Assembly (NCBI GenBank): GCA_036897095.1
Contig: JAYMSP010000033.1
Span: 47,587 to 111,586 of the forward strand
Reading direction: 5' to 3'
DNA: 64,000 bases
Origin: Plantago elongata
Lineage: Eukaryota > Streptophyta > Magnoliopsida > Lamiales > Plantaginaceae
Part shown: positions 47,901 to 61,626 of the stretch, piece after piece
Position numbering within the stretch: position 1 is the first letter of the stretch
How the letters are laid out: each line of letters opens with the position of its first letter
Notes under the pieces: generated by a model
Databases searched by the model: none
What the model was told of the DNA's origin: nothing
The model's input: the letters and a program-made list of their open reading frames with translations, nothing else
Translations under genes and position numbers: made by a program

Positions 47901-50900
47901 CTATTCACCAAGGAAGTCTTATGTCATTGGCTTTGCAACTTTCCTGTAGTGTTCTGGTAATGTAAACGAGATAATTGGCCGATCTATCTTAGAATTGGCA
48001 TCAACTGGAGACAATCCATTCTTGGCTCTTATATCTCTAAGTGAAACCTACTAACTTAAGCCATATGCCTTTTGAATGCAGGTTGTTGCATGTCCATGTG
48101 CTCTTGGTTTAGCAACACCTACGGCTGTGTTGGTAGTGTTTCCTATTTCAAAGTTTGGTTTCATCTGAATGCTAAAAGTACAGCTCCACCACTTTGCAAA
48201 TCTGTTGATAATTGTTAACAATTTTAGGTTGGAACATCACTTGGTGCTAGAAGAGGACTGCTTTTGCGAGGGGGAAGTGTCCTGGAAAAATTTGCTGCGG
48301 TTGACGCTATTGTATTTGACAAAACAGGGACATTAACAATGGGAAAACCTACAGTGACCAAAGTAGTGACACAAGGCAACATAAACGATAAACATGCACA
48401 GTTAAGTACTGAAATTTTGATATATTATACTGGTCAAGTTCTATCTTGTGCATGCGGGACCAGTATATCTATCTCACTAAAATTTGAGAGTCCTGATAGA
48501 GTAGATCTCAGAGAAATGGCATGTACTTTCTCCTTCTGCTAGGTCCCTCTATGTGTCGGAAAATGGCATTGACTGTAGTATATTCAGGATGTAAACCATG
48601 TAACTGCTGGTAGTATCTTTTGCAATCGAGGCATTATGGAATTGTTTAAATAAAGTGCTCATGACATGCAAATTTTACCTGTACATTCTGGGGCACAAGG
48701 TTTCCACAACATTTCCTTCTGTGGCTGAAATGATTCTTGGTTCTCAATACTTATGTTCTGCTGATTCAAATGATAACTATTCAAGGGAATAACAAGCAAA
48801 CTTCCAATGCAGGATAGATTCAACTTTATCAGATAACTGGTCTGAAGTAGATGTGATGAAATTAGCGGCAGGTGTGGAATCCAGCACGATTCATCCAATT
48901 GGAAAAGCCATTGTCAAGGCTGCAAATGCTTTAAACTGTCCCAAAGTGAAGGTAAATTATGTTCCACTGTACTAGATAATCCCATCTACTGCAGTTACAT
49001 GTTCCATTATCGATATGCATGTGTTATGTCTGAGCTTTTTATGTTGTACATACTTGGGAAAATATAATTCTGGTGCTTTGCTCAGAGTTCTGGTGACGTC
49101 CGCTTTTTTTGTGATCAAATGTCACTATGACTGATTGTAACCTGTATGGCACAACATATTGCCCATTACCTTAATCTTCTCATGTTCTTCACTGTGAGAA
49201 TTTTAGTGAAGATGAACATCAATCCCTTTCATGTAGTGAATCTTCTAGGACTGAGTTTATGTCACTCCTAAACATCGTGCATTAGAACTTTTCACATCTT
49301 ATAAAAATTTGCCTGTAGGCCGCAGAAGGAACATTTACTGAGGAACCAGGATCTGGTGCTGTGGCCATTATTGATGGCAAAAGGGTTGCCGTTGGTACAC
49401 TTGAGTGGGTTAGAAGGTAGTTCTTGGTCTTATGTTACAGAATGCAATAAAGATTCAACGTGATATTCTTTTAGTCCCATTTAACATGAAAGAAGGAACT
49501 TTGTATATTACTGGCATGTTTCTTGTTTCATAATCTTCTGAATTTCACACGCTTGATGAAGAAAAAACACTCGATTCCTTGACGCCTCGTCTTTTACCTT
49601 GTATGTGAACTGGAAAAGCTCACTGCAGGCTTAGAAATCAAGAATTTGTTTTTTGTTTCATAATCTTCTTGACTCCTTGGCGCCTTTTCTTATACCTTGT
49701 ATGTGAACTGGAGAAGCTCACTACAGGCTTAGAAAATTAAGAATTTGTTTAGGTATAAAGACCTTCAAAACTCAAAAAGTCTACTATTTCTCAACAAGTT
49801 TTAATGCTAGGAGTCTATACACCCATTGCAGGCATGGGGTTTTAGATAGTCCGTGCGAAGAAGTGGAAGACTTCAAAAATCAATCAGTTGTTTATGTGGG
49901 GGTAGATAGTGTCCTTGCTGGGACCATCTATGTCGAGGATCAGATCAGAGAAGATGCAAAACAAGTTGTTGAATCATTGACTCGCAGGGGAATTAAGACG
50001 TACTTACTCTCAGGGGATAAAAAGGGTGCTGCTGAATACGTTGCTTCTGTTGTTGGTATTCCGATGGAAAGGGTGAGATCATTTACTAGAATTTACACTT
50101 GCAGCTGCTAACATCATTAATACAGATGGCATACTTGGAACAATCTATTCATTCCATGTGTGTCTCAAAGTTTATCTCTCCACTTATTACTGTGTCAACT
50201 ACATCTTTGCTTCAGTAAATTAGTATGTTGTCCAAGTAGATACGGGAAATTAGCTCCTTTTACATGTGTGTGTGAGGGGAATTATGCTATTGAGCAAGCA
50301 GGGTAGTGGTAATGTCATTAGGTCTTGAATTTTGAATTTTAGGATCCAGTGAGTATAGGATGGGTAGAGTATTGCCTAATCCTATGCTAAAGAGTTAAAC
50401 TATAGCCAACAAAGTGCCTGAAGCTATGGAAAATTAGGAATGCATGCTACAACTGGAAAGAAGCATGACCTGAGTATGAAGTGGAATAGCTAATGATCTA
50501 ATAGTCAGTTTCCAGACAGTTCTCTTTTCATTGTACTGCCAGAAATGGGATCAGATTTTAATATGCATTCTTCTGAAAATATAAATTCATTTTCCTAACA
50601 AATGCATGTTGTAGAAATTATTTGTGGCACATTTTCATCCTCTAACTCGTCTTCTCTGGACCCTTAAAGTGTTTGTTGATTTTTGTGTTATTCGTATCAG
50701 TAAGTTGCTACTGATAAGATTCTTGCATGCGTATCACTGGTAATTCTTACTCTACTGATACAAATAGCACACTGGTTATAGGTTCACTAAATCAGTGTTT
50801 TGCATTATTTTACTTGCCATATTTCCTCTGTTAATGTGAGAAAACAAATCCTCAATTCATAATCAAGAATGTAGATTGACGTTTTTGCAACAAATAATGG

Positions 50901-52167
50901 TTGAGTACAGGTATTATATGGAGTAAAGCCAGAGGGGAAGAAGAAATTTATAAGCAAACTTCAGGAGGAACAGAACATTGTAGCTATGGTTGGTGATGGC
51001 ATCAATGATGCTGCTGCTTTGGCTTTATCACATGTAGGGATTGCTATTGGTGGAGGTGCAGGGGCTGCAAGTGAGGTGTCATCCATTGTGTTAATGCAAA
51101 ACAGGCTGTCCCAGGTATATTGCTAGCTGAAGTGAAGTAATTTTCTGAGTTTATGTCTCTTTAATTTCATTGTCTTCATCTCTGTGGGCATGTACCTGAA
51201 TATCTGGAACACATTATTCTTGGTCCCTATCATAGTTGGTCATTGCCTATTTGCAACTGTACAGTCTGCTCAGAAGTAGTTTTTGGAACTCATAATGTTT
51301 AATCTGGCAGTTGGAACTCATAAGTTTGTACCAGGAATTATTCACAGTTTTATCAGCTAAATGCTTACTGACATATTTGCTAGTGACTAGTAATATTAAG
51401 TTGCATTCTTGTATCGTCTGTCTCGATTATGAGCTGTGCTTGTGAACCTATCTGCCTGATTATTTTACCCATGCAGCTACTTGATGCTGTGGAGCTGAGT
51501 AGACTTACCATGAAGACCGTCAAGCAAAATCTTTGGTGGGCCTTTGGTTACAATATTGTAAGTTTTCGCACTGCACAATTACAGTGTTATTTTACTGTGC
51601 TTTAGTTCCACTATCTAGTCAATTCATCTTTGACTTGCATAGAAGTATCTTACAGTGCTTTCTTTTTTAGCGATCACCCTTGCACATTCTGCAATTGACT
51701 CTGGACTTAATGCTGTAGGCATGCATGATCATTAAAACTCAAAATGAAAAGGGCCAAAAATCTAATTAATTGCAGTCGTTGAGGGAAAAGCCAAGTGAAA
51801 TTAGTATTATTGAATTACCGTACAAGTTATTATGCAAGTTCCATTACTCATTTATCTCCCCCAATTATATTGTGATACAGTCTAGTTTTTTGTCTCCCTT
51901 TTGGGTTTTTTCCAGGTTGGAATTCCAGTAGCAGCTGGAGCATTGCTGCCTTTGACTGGAACCATGTTATCTCCCTCAATTGCTGGTGCACTCATGGGCA
52001 TAAGTTCTATAGGTGTTATGACAAACTCGCTGCTTCTGCGATTGAAGTTCAAATCAGAGGATAAAAATCATGTTAAAACTTCTTTAAACACCAAAGTGCC
52101 ATTAGACATTGAAAGTAATGGAAGTACCGATGGAAGATTGAGGCACCCATATACAGATGCTCGATGA
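41972..52167 (+). CDS. PAA1: PAA1/HMA6, chloroplast envelope copper-transporting P1B-ATPase
   Basis: Pumps copper into the plastid stroma for superoxide dismutase and for plastocyanin. Seventeen exons: 41972-42370, 42453-42506, 43123-43276, 45140-45214, 45524-45801, 45983-46207, 46510-46608, 46986-47135, 47810-47956, 48082-48132, 48228-48400, 48813-48951, 49319-49416, 49832-50072, 50911-51114, 51477-51557, 51916-52167. They sum to 2820 nt (939 residues plus stop; Arabidopsis PAA1 is about 949). A transit peptide covers roughly residues 1-85, followed by a Gly-rich stretch. The metal-binding motif is GMTCGGC (134-140), in the short exon 2. The A domain has TGEPLP, the membrane metal site is CPC (531-533), the phosphorylated Asp575 lies in DKTGT, then STIHPIGKA and GDGIND (789-794). 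Intron 3 is long (1.86 kb). PAA2 (thylakoid) is less likely because sequence blocks match PAA1. Confidence 0.96.
46401..46495 (+). repeat. Imperfect tandem duplication in PAA1 intron 6
   Basis: CCCTGTATCATTC followed by CACTATTACACATTCTT occurs twice (46401-46445 and 46446-46495). The second copy has an insertion of about 9 bases. Confidence 0.8.
49524..49750 (+). repeat. Imperfect tandem duplication in PAA1 intron 13
   Basis: Two copies (49524-49653 and 49654-49750) share TTTCATAATCTTCT, CCTTGTATGTGAACTGG, AAGCTCACT and AAGAATTTGTTT. The first copy has an extra stretch of about 30 bases. Confidence 0.85.
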
Positions 52168-53500
52168 GGTAGTAACTCAGCATTGAAGCAATTGGACTAC
52201 AAATCAGCAGTTGGATGATGGTAAGATGTCTAACTGGTATGTAGAAAAATAACACGACACGTAAGCAGACTTGTCCAGTCCATGCATCAACTGTCTGCTT
52301 GGGCTTCCCAATTGTGGTTCCAGTCTTTCCATGGCATGGTTCGCTGTCTTTTTTAATTCTCATGGGGTCCACTTGGAGTTTTAATTATCCAAGTCTTCTA
52401 AATTTCCAGAAGATGACTCCTACTAGAAACTGGAAGTCCTGGTTCAGGTAGGCACATTCAAAATCTTGGCCTGAAAGAATGAACAAATTATATATGTTTT
52501 TAGAAGTAATTTTTTGTTTAAGCCTGTGGCCTGTCACCTGTGACCGCCTTAATAATTGTCAGGCAACAAAGCTGCATTATTTCTGTCAATTATTGCATGA
52601 TTGTATAGTTAAATTTGTATTTATATTTTATGGACAGGAGATGCATATAGCGTAGTTTCAATAGATTGTTGCATTCTTGCATACCCTAGATAAATCCTTT
52701 GCTTAATACTACGACACATTCCAGAATTTCCAGTTTTCATCATCCGTCCAAAATGGAAGTCAGTTCCCAACTTTATTCTTCTCAAAGACTTGACACTACC
52801 AAAAATTATGAGCATTTCCACACTAAATTGAAATGAATATATTTTACTCCTGATTGAACTTTACCTTTTCACCATCATAGGAAAATCCAATTTAATATAC
52901 TGTAAAATGGCATATACAACTAAAAAAGCCTGAATTAATGTGAAAAATTATGATTGCATCCACCTGTAAGTATCAAATGGCAGTCATAAAATAAATGTCC
53001 TCAAAACTACCTAATCACTCAAAGCTATATGCATAGACCACTGCGTAAATGAAATTTATCACTGTCCTAGGAGTCAAAATTCACCATACTCTATAACCCT
53101 GAAAGCATTAGTAACTGTAGATGAAACCATATCAGCACAGCACATGACCTGTTCACACTTCACAGTGGTGCTACATAACTATTCCGATCTTCATCACCAA
53201 CGTTGTTATATAATGCGTGTAAAAATCATTAAGAGCAGACAACTCAGGAAAAAAATACACTATCAAAATCACATGTAATATTGACATGTACATTACAACA
53301 TTCCCAACCAACATCGTAATGATCAAGGCAGACAGGCCAACCTCTGCAAAAATCCTCCAGACAAGTCCTTGAGAAGCTCCTGAGCTGTCTCACTCATTCT
53401 CTGCTACATTTCTCCAATTGTTCGTACGAGCACCGAAAGCCAAATTTATAGTCAAGGATTGTTGCAAATTGAGATTCTGTTCAATATTATATGCACAGCT
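52168..53500. other. Region between convergent PAA1 and KUP7-like genes
   Basis: Holds the 3' untranslated regions of both genes. I saw no other gene, RNA or repeat here. Confidence 0.5.
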
Positions 53501-56500
53501 TCAGACCATATAAGTCATGCCCACCTGTATCAAATTAGAGTGTGGAACACTCAAGTTTGCAGTCCCTCTTCTGCAGTTCTTTCTCAAGAAAGCATAGAAG
53601 TAATTAATCACAAGTTTTTTTATAAACCAAGAATCCTTTCTTGCCCTAATATTTCCATGACCAAGTAGATAAACAACTCCAGACTCTTTCGCCTTGCGTA
53701 TGAACGATAGCTCCTTCTCAAAACTATTCTCTGCATCATTAATCATTTCATCAGGAGAAATCTCTTGCTTCCCCACTTCTGATGTGCTTGCTTCTGGAAC
53801 AAATTTGCTGGTATTCTCAAACTCAGATAGGAGAGGAACACCAAGGGAATAAACACTCCCGTTAGGAGCAATCAAAAGCTTTGAAAAAGCATCCTCCGCT
53901 TCATAATCCGTGTCTTCATCACCATCACTCTCCAGTGACCTCTCCTGAGCTTCCCTGCGAATGAACTTCTCAATACTCTCAATCAGCAACTGCTCAAAGG
54001 TCTGGTGGTTCTCTTTGCGAACATCCTTGTAGCCATACCTGTTAGGGAAAGGTTAACAAGCGTCACACGCCAGGAACAAATCAATTCCATCATATAAACA
54101 TTGCCCTAAGCTGGGAGTGCATGTGTGCTGATCAATTTCCTAAATACCACAAGTCACGGAGTTGACAAAAGTAACTTCAGCTAATTGCACTCAATAGTAT
54201 GAATGTTGATGTAAAACCAGTGTTCAGCTGATAGCCTGATACACTATCTCCCACTCTGCATGAGGAAAACCTCCTTTTATAAAAGAACAGGTTACTTATC
54301 AGAGCAATGTCCAAACAATAAAAATGAAGAGTCAGATGCATCACATGTCAACGAAGTTAACAGTGCCAACATCTCTACCATTCATGATTGCATATTACAC
54401 ACAAAGAGAGAAAAATCTAACACTAACAAGGATATATTAATTATTAATACAAAAAAAAGACATCATTATCATTCTTTCTGATACTAATACTAAGTAATAT
54501 CACAGAATAGCTAATATAGGTCCACAAGGCCTATATTATGTTGTCCTTGTGTTCCTACTTCCTACTCTACTAATTCAGACTGACATCTACTGGAGTTCAG
54601 GCACACACAGATATAGAACATGTATTGTACCATGGAAGAAGAGATTTTACCTGGCAACACAACGAAATATGTGGTAGCCTCTAGGGCAGACTCGTCTAAA
54701 GAGAAACCTTTCACTTTGCGGCACAACTGATACAGGAACGTACTTTATGCACACAAATATTATCATTGAATGCACTGCAGGTAGAGTGGTAAGGAACTGT
54801 CCAAATATAGCTGGAACTCCCTTTGCTAGCTCATTGTAAACTAATCCAATACCAGGCGCTCTGACAGTTCCGAGGTTGGGCCCTAGTTCTCGCAGCACAT
54901 CCATTGACATCTTCTGCTTCACCTCTGTTTCATACTTTAGCTTGCTCCCGTAGTTCCAGATGAACATTATTAGAAAGATGACAATTGCAAACACCAAAAT
55001 TATCCAGCTTCCATCCCCCACACACCAAATGACCGAAGAAAAGAAAGTTAACTCCAGCCCCAAGAAAATAATAGCAAAACTCAGCACGATGATGATATTG
55101 ATTTGCCATATTAGAAGCATCACAAGAGTTACTAAGACCGTGGACATCATCATGACCCCTAGCTCAGCAATGGCTGTCAAAGGAGTCAACTTAGAATAGA
55201 GAAGAAAATTGTGTAGCTCCCTCCAGTAAGAGTAGTTAATAATAAGCTACAGAAACTCAAAAACAAGCACCCACTTAACAATACAAGGATTGTAAGGCTT
55301 TGAAAATTTCATCATCTAAAAGGAACATAAAAAACACAACAAGCTCAGGTTCAGAATGTTCCCAGAGAAATGCAGTGCAGGTTATTTCAATCATAAGCAG
55401 CCAGGTCCTTGATAATTGAGCGCTGCATGGGAAGTAGTTCCAAGCAAAGCAATTGCTCAATTGTACTCTTTTTATTGGTAATCATACAAACAAATCTTGG
55501 CACTTTGTCCCTCCCCTCACAATAAATTGACTGGAAGTTTTAAGTCAAGCAACCATAAATGTCAGTACTGATGAAGTTACAGATACTGGTTACAAGCAAA
55601 ACGTAGTAACCAATGAGTTATAGAAAGACATGTTTGGATGGATAAACAATGTAGCCTTAATCTAGGTGCAATCAATGTTTGAATGGGTGCATATTTATCA
55701 GAAGCATTGATAATGCTTTGATTCATACTGGTGATCTAGGTTCGTAAGCAAGCTCGAAAGGAAAACGAAGCATAAAAAAATGTGGCCAGCTAGCCCCTTC
55801 GACAGCACAAGCAACTGGGGTGCCAAAAGAGCAGACAGATTCTGAGAGGAATGTACTTCTTGGGTGGATAAATGATATGCAGCTATAATTGAAGTACAGA
55901 TAAAAATAAGAATGCACTGAGGCTCAAGTTTTCTGTAAAAAACGAGGCATTGAAGATATGGATGCAGTTATGCAGAGCATTTAAGTCAAAATGCAAATTT
56001 CCATATCAGTTCAAAACCACAAAACATGTCAAAGAGTAAACACATACAAATCAATTACATGCTCACAGACAAAAACAAACTGGATAATTGATGTGCCATG
56101 AAAATAAATCCATTTACCATATGCATTTCCAATCTCGTAAATACTTGAGATATTGAGGACCAACACCAATGTCAATGCCAGCAGAAACCAGTTCATTACT
56201 GGAATGTAAATTTGTCCCATGAACTTCCTCGATGTATGTATAATTTTGAGACGAGGAAAGCAACCAAGTGCTGTGGATTGCTTGATACAAGAGAAAGATG
56301 CTGTAGTCATGGCCCTACTGGCAATCAATGCAGCTGCATTAGCAATGAAAAAGACAGGCCAGAAAGCTCCACCTGCATAAGGTAGATGAAATCATAATTA
56401 TCACTTTTTCCCTGCATGCTACTTGGAAATAGTTTCTCAAAACAATAATGATCATTTCAACTGTCGCATGATTATACGGTTTAACTTGTTAAAATTTATA

Positions 56501-59500
56501 GGACGTTATGTAGATCGGAAGTAAATTCACTGAGTACCAGAAATGGTGAAACCAGAAACCTAAGGGTGGTTTTCAGGAATTTTTAGCGGGAGTTTTCAGG
56601 ACTCCGAAATTTGAATTAATCCCGATTCGACCTGACCTTGAACTGTATTCTGGACTGGTAGATTTTTCATCATTATTTTCATAGTTTGGGTTGGGATTGG
56701 GCCGTAGGGGTCAGCCGGACAGGTTTAAATTTTAAAATCCTGAACTCGACCATAATCCCAACTCCCAGGCATGTATGGGAAAATCCCAGACAAGATGGGT
56801 CAGGGCCGAGATTCCCCACCCCGAAACACACCCCTACTGAAAACTACATAAAAGGAAAGCAAAAAAACCTTGCATTAATCAGCAATAGGATAACAGTTAA
56901 GATGTGCTTCCACTTTCGACCTCTTGCAGGACTAATTAAATGACAACAGAGGTCAAGAAAAATCTTCCTTACTTGGGACAGAGGAGAAGAAAGCCTGTGT
57001 AGTATCTGCATGGTTTTCCATGAGATAAGCAGCTTGGCCCAGATAGCCCAGGAGAAGGCATGGTAAAACAAGAAACACAAATGTAAGCTGCAAAGGTAAA
57101 TGTGTAGCATGTTAAATTCCAAAATTTTCACTCATACCACTGACGAGAAAGTGAGAAAAACACAGCAGATCTTACCTGCACTGATCTCACAGAAAAATAG
57201 CATAGATCTGCAAACATGGCCTCAGAACCTGAGTCAAGTAACTAATCGTCAGAAATTAATCAGATGAAATGTTTAAATAATTTTTTCTTTTTTTTAAATG
57301 AAATTCAAAAACCGAGACAAATAGCATAGTCCTTGATAGATCACGAAAAGAACCCCAAGCATGAAGCCAAAATGAAATTCAGAAACTTTTGATTTGGAAA
57401 TTTTTCCAGAAGATCCTTTCAATGAAATCGAAGGAAGAGGCCCAAAACATCTGGGCATAAGCAATTTTAACAGAGACAGTTGTGTCCAAAAAAATCCCGA
57501 GAAGCAGTTGCATAAGTTGTGAAGCAGGATTCTTCTGCAAAACATAATCATTCTTCTCTAGGAACCTATTGAAGGTATTTATCACCATCTCAGATGTTCT
57601 CTTGTGATTGATTCTAACGAAAACCACCATCTGGTGAAACAAGGGTATCTGTAGAACATGGTATGTACACATGATTTTGAGCACTTAATCAGAGGTCCAG
57701 AACAGAGAAGAAGTGGAGAAACTATACATATTCTGGACTAAATTCAAGATGATGACTGAGCTTCAGGTCATCAGAAACCTTCAAGTAAATTACTAGACAG
57801 AACATAAACATTTGGGGCAAAAATAGTGTAACATCAAGTCTTAATACTCTTTTGGAAACAAAAATCCTGATACATAAATCAAAATTTACCTGTTGCGCAG
57901 AGAAGACAGCCCCCGAGGGCGTACCAAGCCTTGGTTGAGTTACGGTTGAAGAAATAATAGATATAAATCGGATTAAATGCCCGCAAGACGCTAGTATCAT
58001 ACTTCATAAGGTTGTATATGCCAATGCCCCCAAGTGAACAGAACCATATAAGTAAAGCAGGACCAACTACAAGCCCAACTTTGCTAGTCCCATATTTTTG
58101 TACACTAAACAGAATTACAAGACATGCCAATGAGATCTTCACCACATGATCTGCATTCACAGAAGTGAACACTGTATAATCAGCTTGATCGGATGCTTAC
58201 TATATGCGCAATAAATAATCAAATAAGGGTGAAAATAGCGGAGTAAAAGTTTGGGATACGATCTATTTTAATACAAACTTACAATCAGAAACTATAAGCA
58301 TTAATATCTCACATTTACATTCAGTTTTTTCTACATAGTATTCCATTTTATTCCAGCATGTATCTCAAGACAAGAGTAGAAAGCAAGCAGCTCAAAGGCT
58401 ATCCTGGACTATATTTAAGTGGCAGAGAATGTACTCTGAAGCCAAACTTAGTTCCAACTTGCAACCAACATTTCAAGGTAAAAGGCTCCACGCCAAAAAC
58501 ACAGGCTCACTTCGCCAAGAGGTCAGAGTATTAACTCACAATTACAGCTATATGCTCTAGGGTCAACCAATTTACCCATGAATACAGCTATATGATAACT
58601 TCAAACTCATATCTCAACTGCATGTGAATTTCCGGTGGTAAACATCCATAATTAACATCAAACATATCATTCAAATTTCCTCCAAAGCATGGACTCAGAA
58701 CTCAATTTATCAAAACTCAGCTAGACACTGAGCCTTATCTTATACTATGTTAAAGAATGTCATGTACGCCCTGCTATCTAGTCAAATAATTAATTCAATA
58801 ACACCAATCCATCCATGATCATAACCCATTAGACAAAAATACTAGTGCCAATTTACTGCTGAAATAATAGACCACAACCCATCAAGCCAGTTTCTTAATT
58901 TTCTTTAAAATTTAAAACCAACTATGGTTCTGGGATAGGAGTTTCTCCTATTGATATAAACTAAAAAGTGTAAGAGGCCAATTTCCACCTGGAGCAAAAG
59001 ATTCAGCAATGAAAACAACAGATAGGCTATTGACCTATGTAAGAAATTATTTTACCTTCCGTAATCTCCGCAACTCCAATCTTCAATCCACCAACAGCAG
59101 ATATAACTGCAAACAACATTAATGACCACTACTTCAAATTCAAGGAGCAAAATTATTGGTGCAAATGAGAAAGACTTTTTTGTTTCTTGGCCTACACTAA
59201 AAACCCCGTCAATGATTAGTTAAAGAACGTAGAAGTAAAGTTGCTAATCATCACCTGACATAGCAGGTGTAACGACACCATCAGCTATCACCATTGATGT
59301 ACCCGCAAGGACCAGCATCAAAAGAAGCTTTTTTAATGTCAGTGAAGCTTCAAGTCTTTCCTTTATTTTTAATGATCTCTCCAGTTCCGGTGATGGCACC
59401 TTAAGTCTGAAGCTTGATATGCGAGCATCTGATGGAAGTTGGTTGGGCAGAAGACTGACTTTAGCATGTCTACAAATCAATGAATAAAGTGCAAATGTAC

Positions 59501-61626
59501 CGCCTGCAACAATCAGCCATGAATCAGTTAAGAGCGAAATACATTCACTGTCACATGTTAAAATATACACATGTAGAAAATAACCAAATCATGAAATAAC
59601 TGCCATACCTTCACCATCATCATTTGCCCAAAGGACAATAAGGACATATTTGATCAGTGGAATCAAAATTAAGGTGTACAAAACAAGGGACAATGCACCA
59701 AGAACATCTTCATTCCCATTAACTGGTGCTTTGCTGAACATCACACTGAAAGTATATAGTGGACTGGTGCCCACATCACCAAATACAACCCCGAGTGTCT
59801 GAAAGGCTAGCACGAGTCTCCTGCCGAGAGTTGCATCCTGCGATTATCTTTTAAGAATCAAGACAACGACAGCAGTATATGTTCTTCACCATTGGAAAAA
59901 TGTTTTTGAAGAGAAAAATATCTTCTATTGACAATATACAATATCTAAGAGCTACTCACTCAGATAAAGAAATAGTTACATTATAAGTAATCTCTTAGTA
60001 GGGACCACAGAGCTATACCAAAGGATGAAAGTTCGCTGTAAAACTAAAAAGCTACTCCTATATAAGATCAAAATACCACAGCACGCCTAAGCTTCTTTAT
60101 CATGTGTAATTTCTTGCAGTAAACCAATCAGTACGTCTACTTCAGCAACAACTTTGCCGGATTCACTATCCGATCAGTCCTATCATCACAGGATAACTAA
60201 GGTTAAAAATTCAAGTACTCTTAAGAATTAGTGTTTACTGACTCTTGATGCAGCATCCTTCAACTACCTCTCAAATAGTGTAGCTGAATTAAAATTCGGT
60301 ACCTTACCAGGGATTATTTTTTAGGAAATATAATCCTAATGTGGAAGAACTTGTTCCATTTCAGGCATACTGAGAGGGGAAGCAGAAACTGCTCTAGTTT
60401 TTGTTTTACCGTAACATTACTTACGTTCAAATCTTCTCATTGACTAACTACAGGCTCAGTTTAAAGGAGTGCAAAAATAGTTGCATTTTCACAATTCAAT
60501 ATCAACACCATTCGAAAGGCAAAGCCAATTATACACCGCATATCAGAGTATTAATCCATGCTGCGGTACTAAACTTCAACACAGGTTTTATAAACAAAGC
60601 TCAACCATTAATACGACAATAAAAAACTGAGCTAAACACACATACAAAGTGCAGCTGGAATCAATTAAACAAAACATTAATCTAATCAACTAAATCAAAA
60701 CGTACCTCATCTTCGACACCGGTTTTACAATCACAACTCGACCATAAAAAACACCAATATAAAAACTCAGCTCAACAAACATATAAATGCAGCTAAAATC
60801 CGTAAAACAAAACGTTAATGTAATCAACTAGACCAAATTGTACTTCATCTTCGACAACGGTTTTACAAACACAAGTACACAACTCAAAAACATAAAGCAC
60901 AAATAAAAAACTGAGCTAAACAAACATATAGATACAGCTAAAATCCATGAAACAAAACGTTAATATAATCAACTAAATTAAATCGTACTTCATCTTCAAT
61001 GACAGTTTTACAAACAGTAAGTACACAATTCAACCATAAAACGTACCAATAAAACTGAGCTAAACAGACATATATATGCAGCTAAAATCCGTGAACAAAA
61101 CATTAATATAATCAACTAAATCACAACGTACTTCATCTACAACAGCGTTTTTACGAACACTAGTACACAACTCAACCATAAAAAGCACCAATAAAACTGA
61201 GCTAAACATATTAATGTAATCAACTAAATAACCTACCGTAACTTCACCACAGGCTTTACAAACACAACTCAACCGTAAACAACACCAGTAACAAAAAAAT
61301 GAGCTAAGCTCACACAGAAATTCAGCTAAAATCCGTAAAATAGAACCTCAATTTCATCAACTGAATGAGAAATGCACCTCGAAATCATTCTTCTGTGCAC
61401 CAGGAACTTCGAGAGCCTCAACATCGAAGGAATCGATCCGAGGACCTGTACGGATCAGCCTCTGCTCGACGTTGTCCTCGTCGTCTGAATCTCTCTGAGG
61501 CGAATCCTGTCCGCCGATTTCTCCACCAAACTCGGAGCCTTCCTCGTCCTGATACACCCACCGGAACTCCATCGAATCAACCGACGGTAATCGGCCATTT
61601 GTTGACCTCTCCGATCCCTCGGCCAT
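53501..61626 (-). CDS. KUP7: KUP/HAK/KT potassium transporter, KUP7-like
   Basis: High-affinity potassium uptake permease of the KUP/HAK/KT family, expected in the plasma membrane. KUP7 in Arabidopsis takes up potassium in roots and moves it to the xylem. Ten exons, in transcription order: 61626-61378, 59837-59609, 59503-59255, 59106-59056, 58150-57890, 57228-57176, 57087-56973, 56372-56118, 55173-54651, 54038-53501. They sum to 2523 nt (840 residues plus stop; Arabidopsis KUP7 is about 858). Exon 1 encodes an acidic, Ser-rich cytosolic N-terminus. Family signatures follow: GVVFGDVGTSPLYTF, VWANDDGEGGTFALYSL (here IVLWANDDGEG), GTSMVIADGVVTP and YGTSKVGLVVGP. A C-terminal cytosolic domain begins near FRCVARYGYKD. 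Intron 1 (61377-59838) is 1540 nt and carries a tandem array. The intron at 56372-56973 contains a GC-rich degenerate repeat patch (about 56560-56840). Confidence 0.95.
60550..61377 (-). repeat. ~140-bp tandem array in KUP7-like intron 1
   Basis: About six diverged units. Each has, on the minus strand, a GATGAAGTACG-like donor sequence, then TTTAGTTGATTA, ACGGATTTTAGCTG and TTTAGCTCAGTTTT. Donor-like GT positions lie at about 60569, 60705, 60843, 60988, 61131 and 61241, and the true donor is at 61377. Spacing is 110-145 bp. The unit next to exon 1 is the most diverged. Confidence 0.85.
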
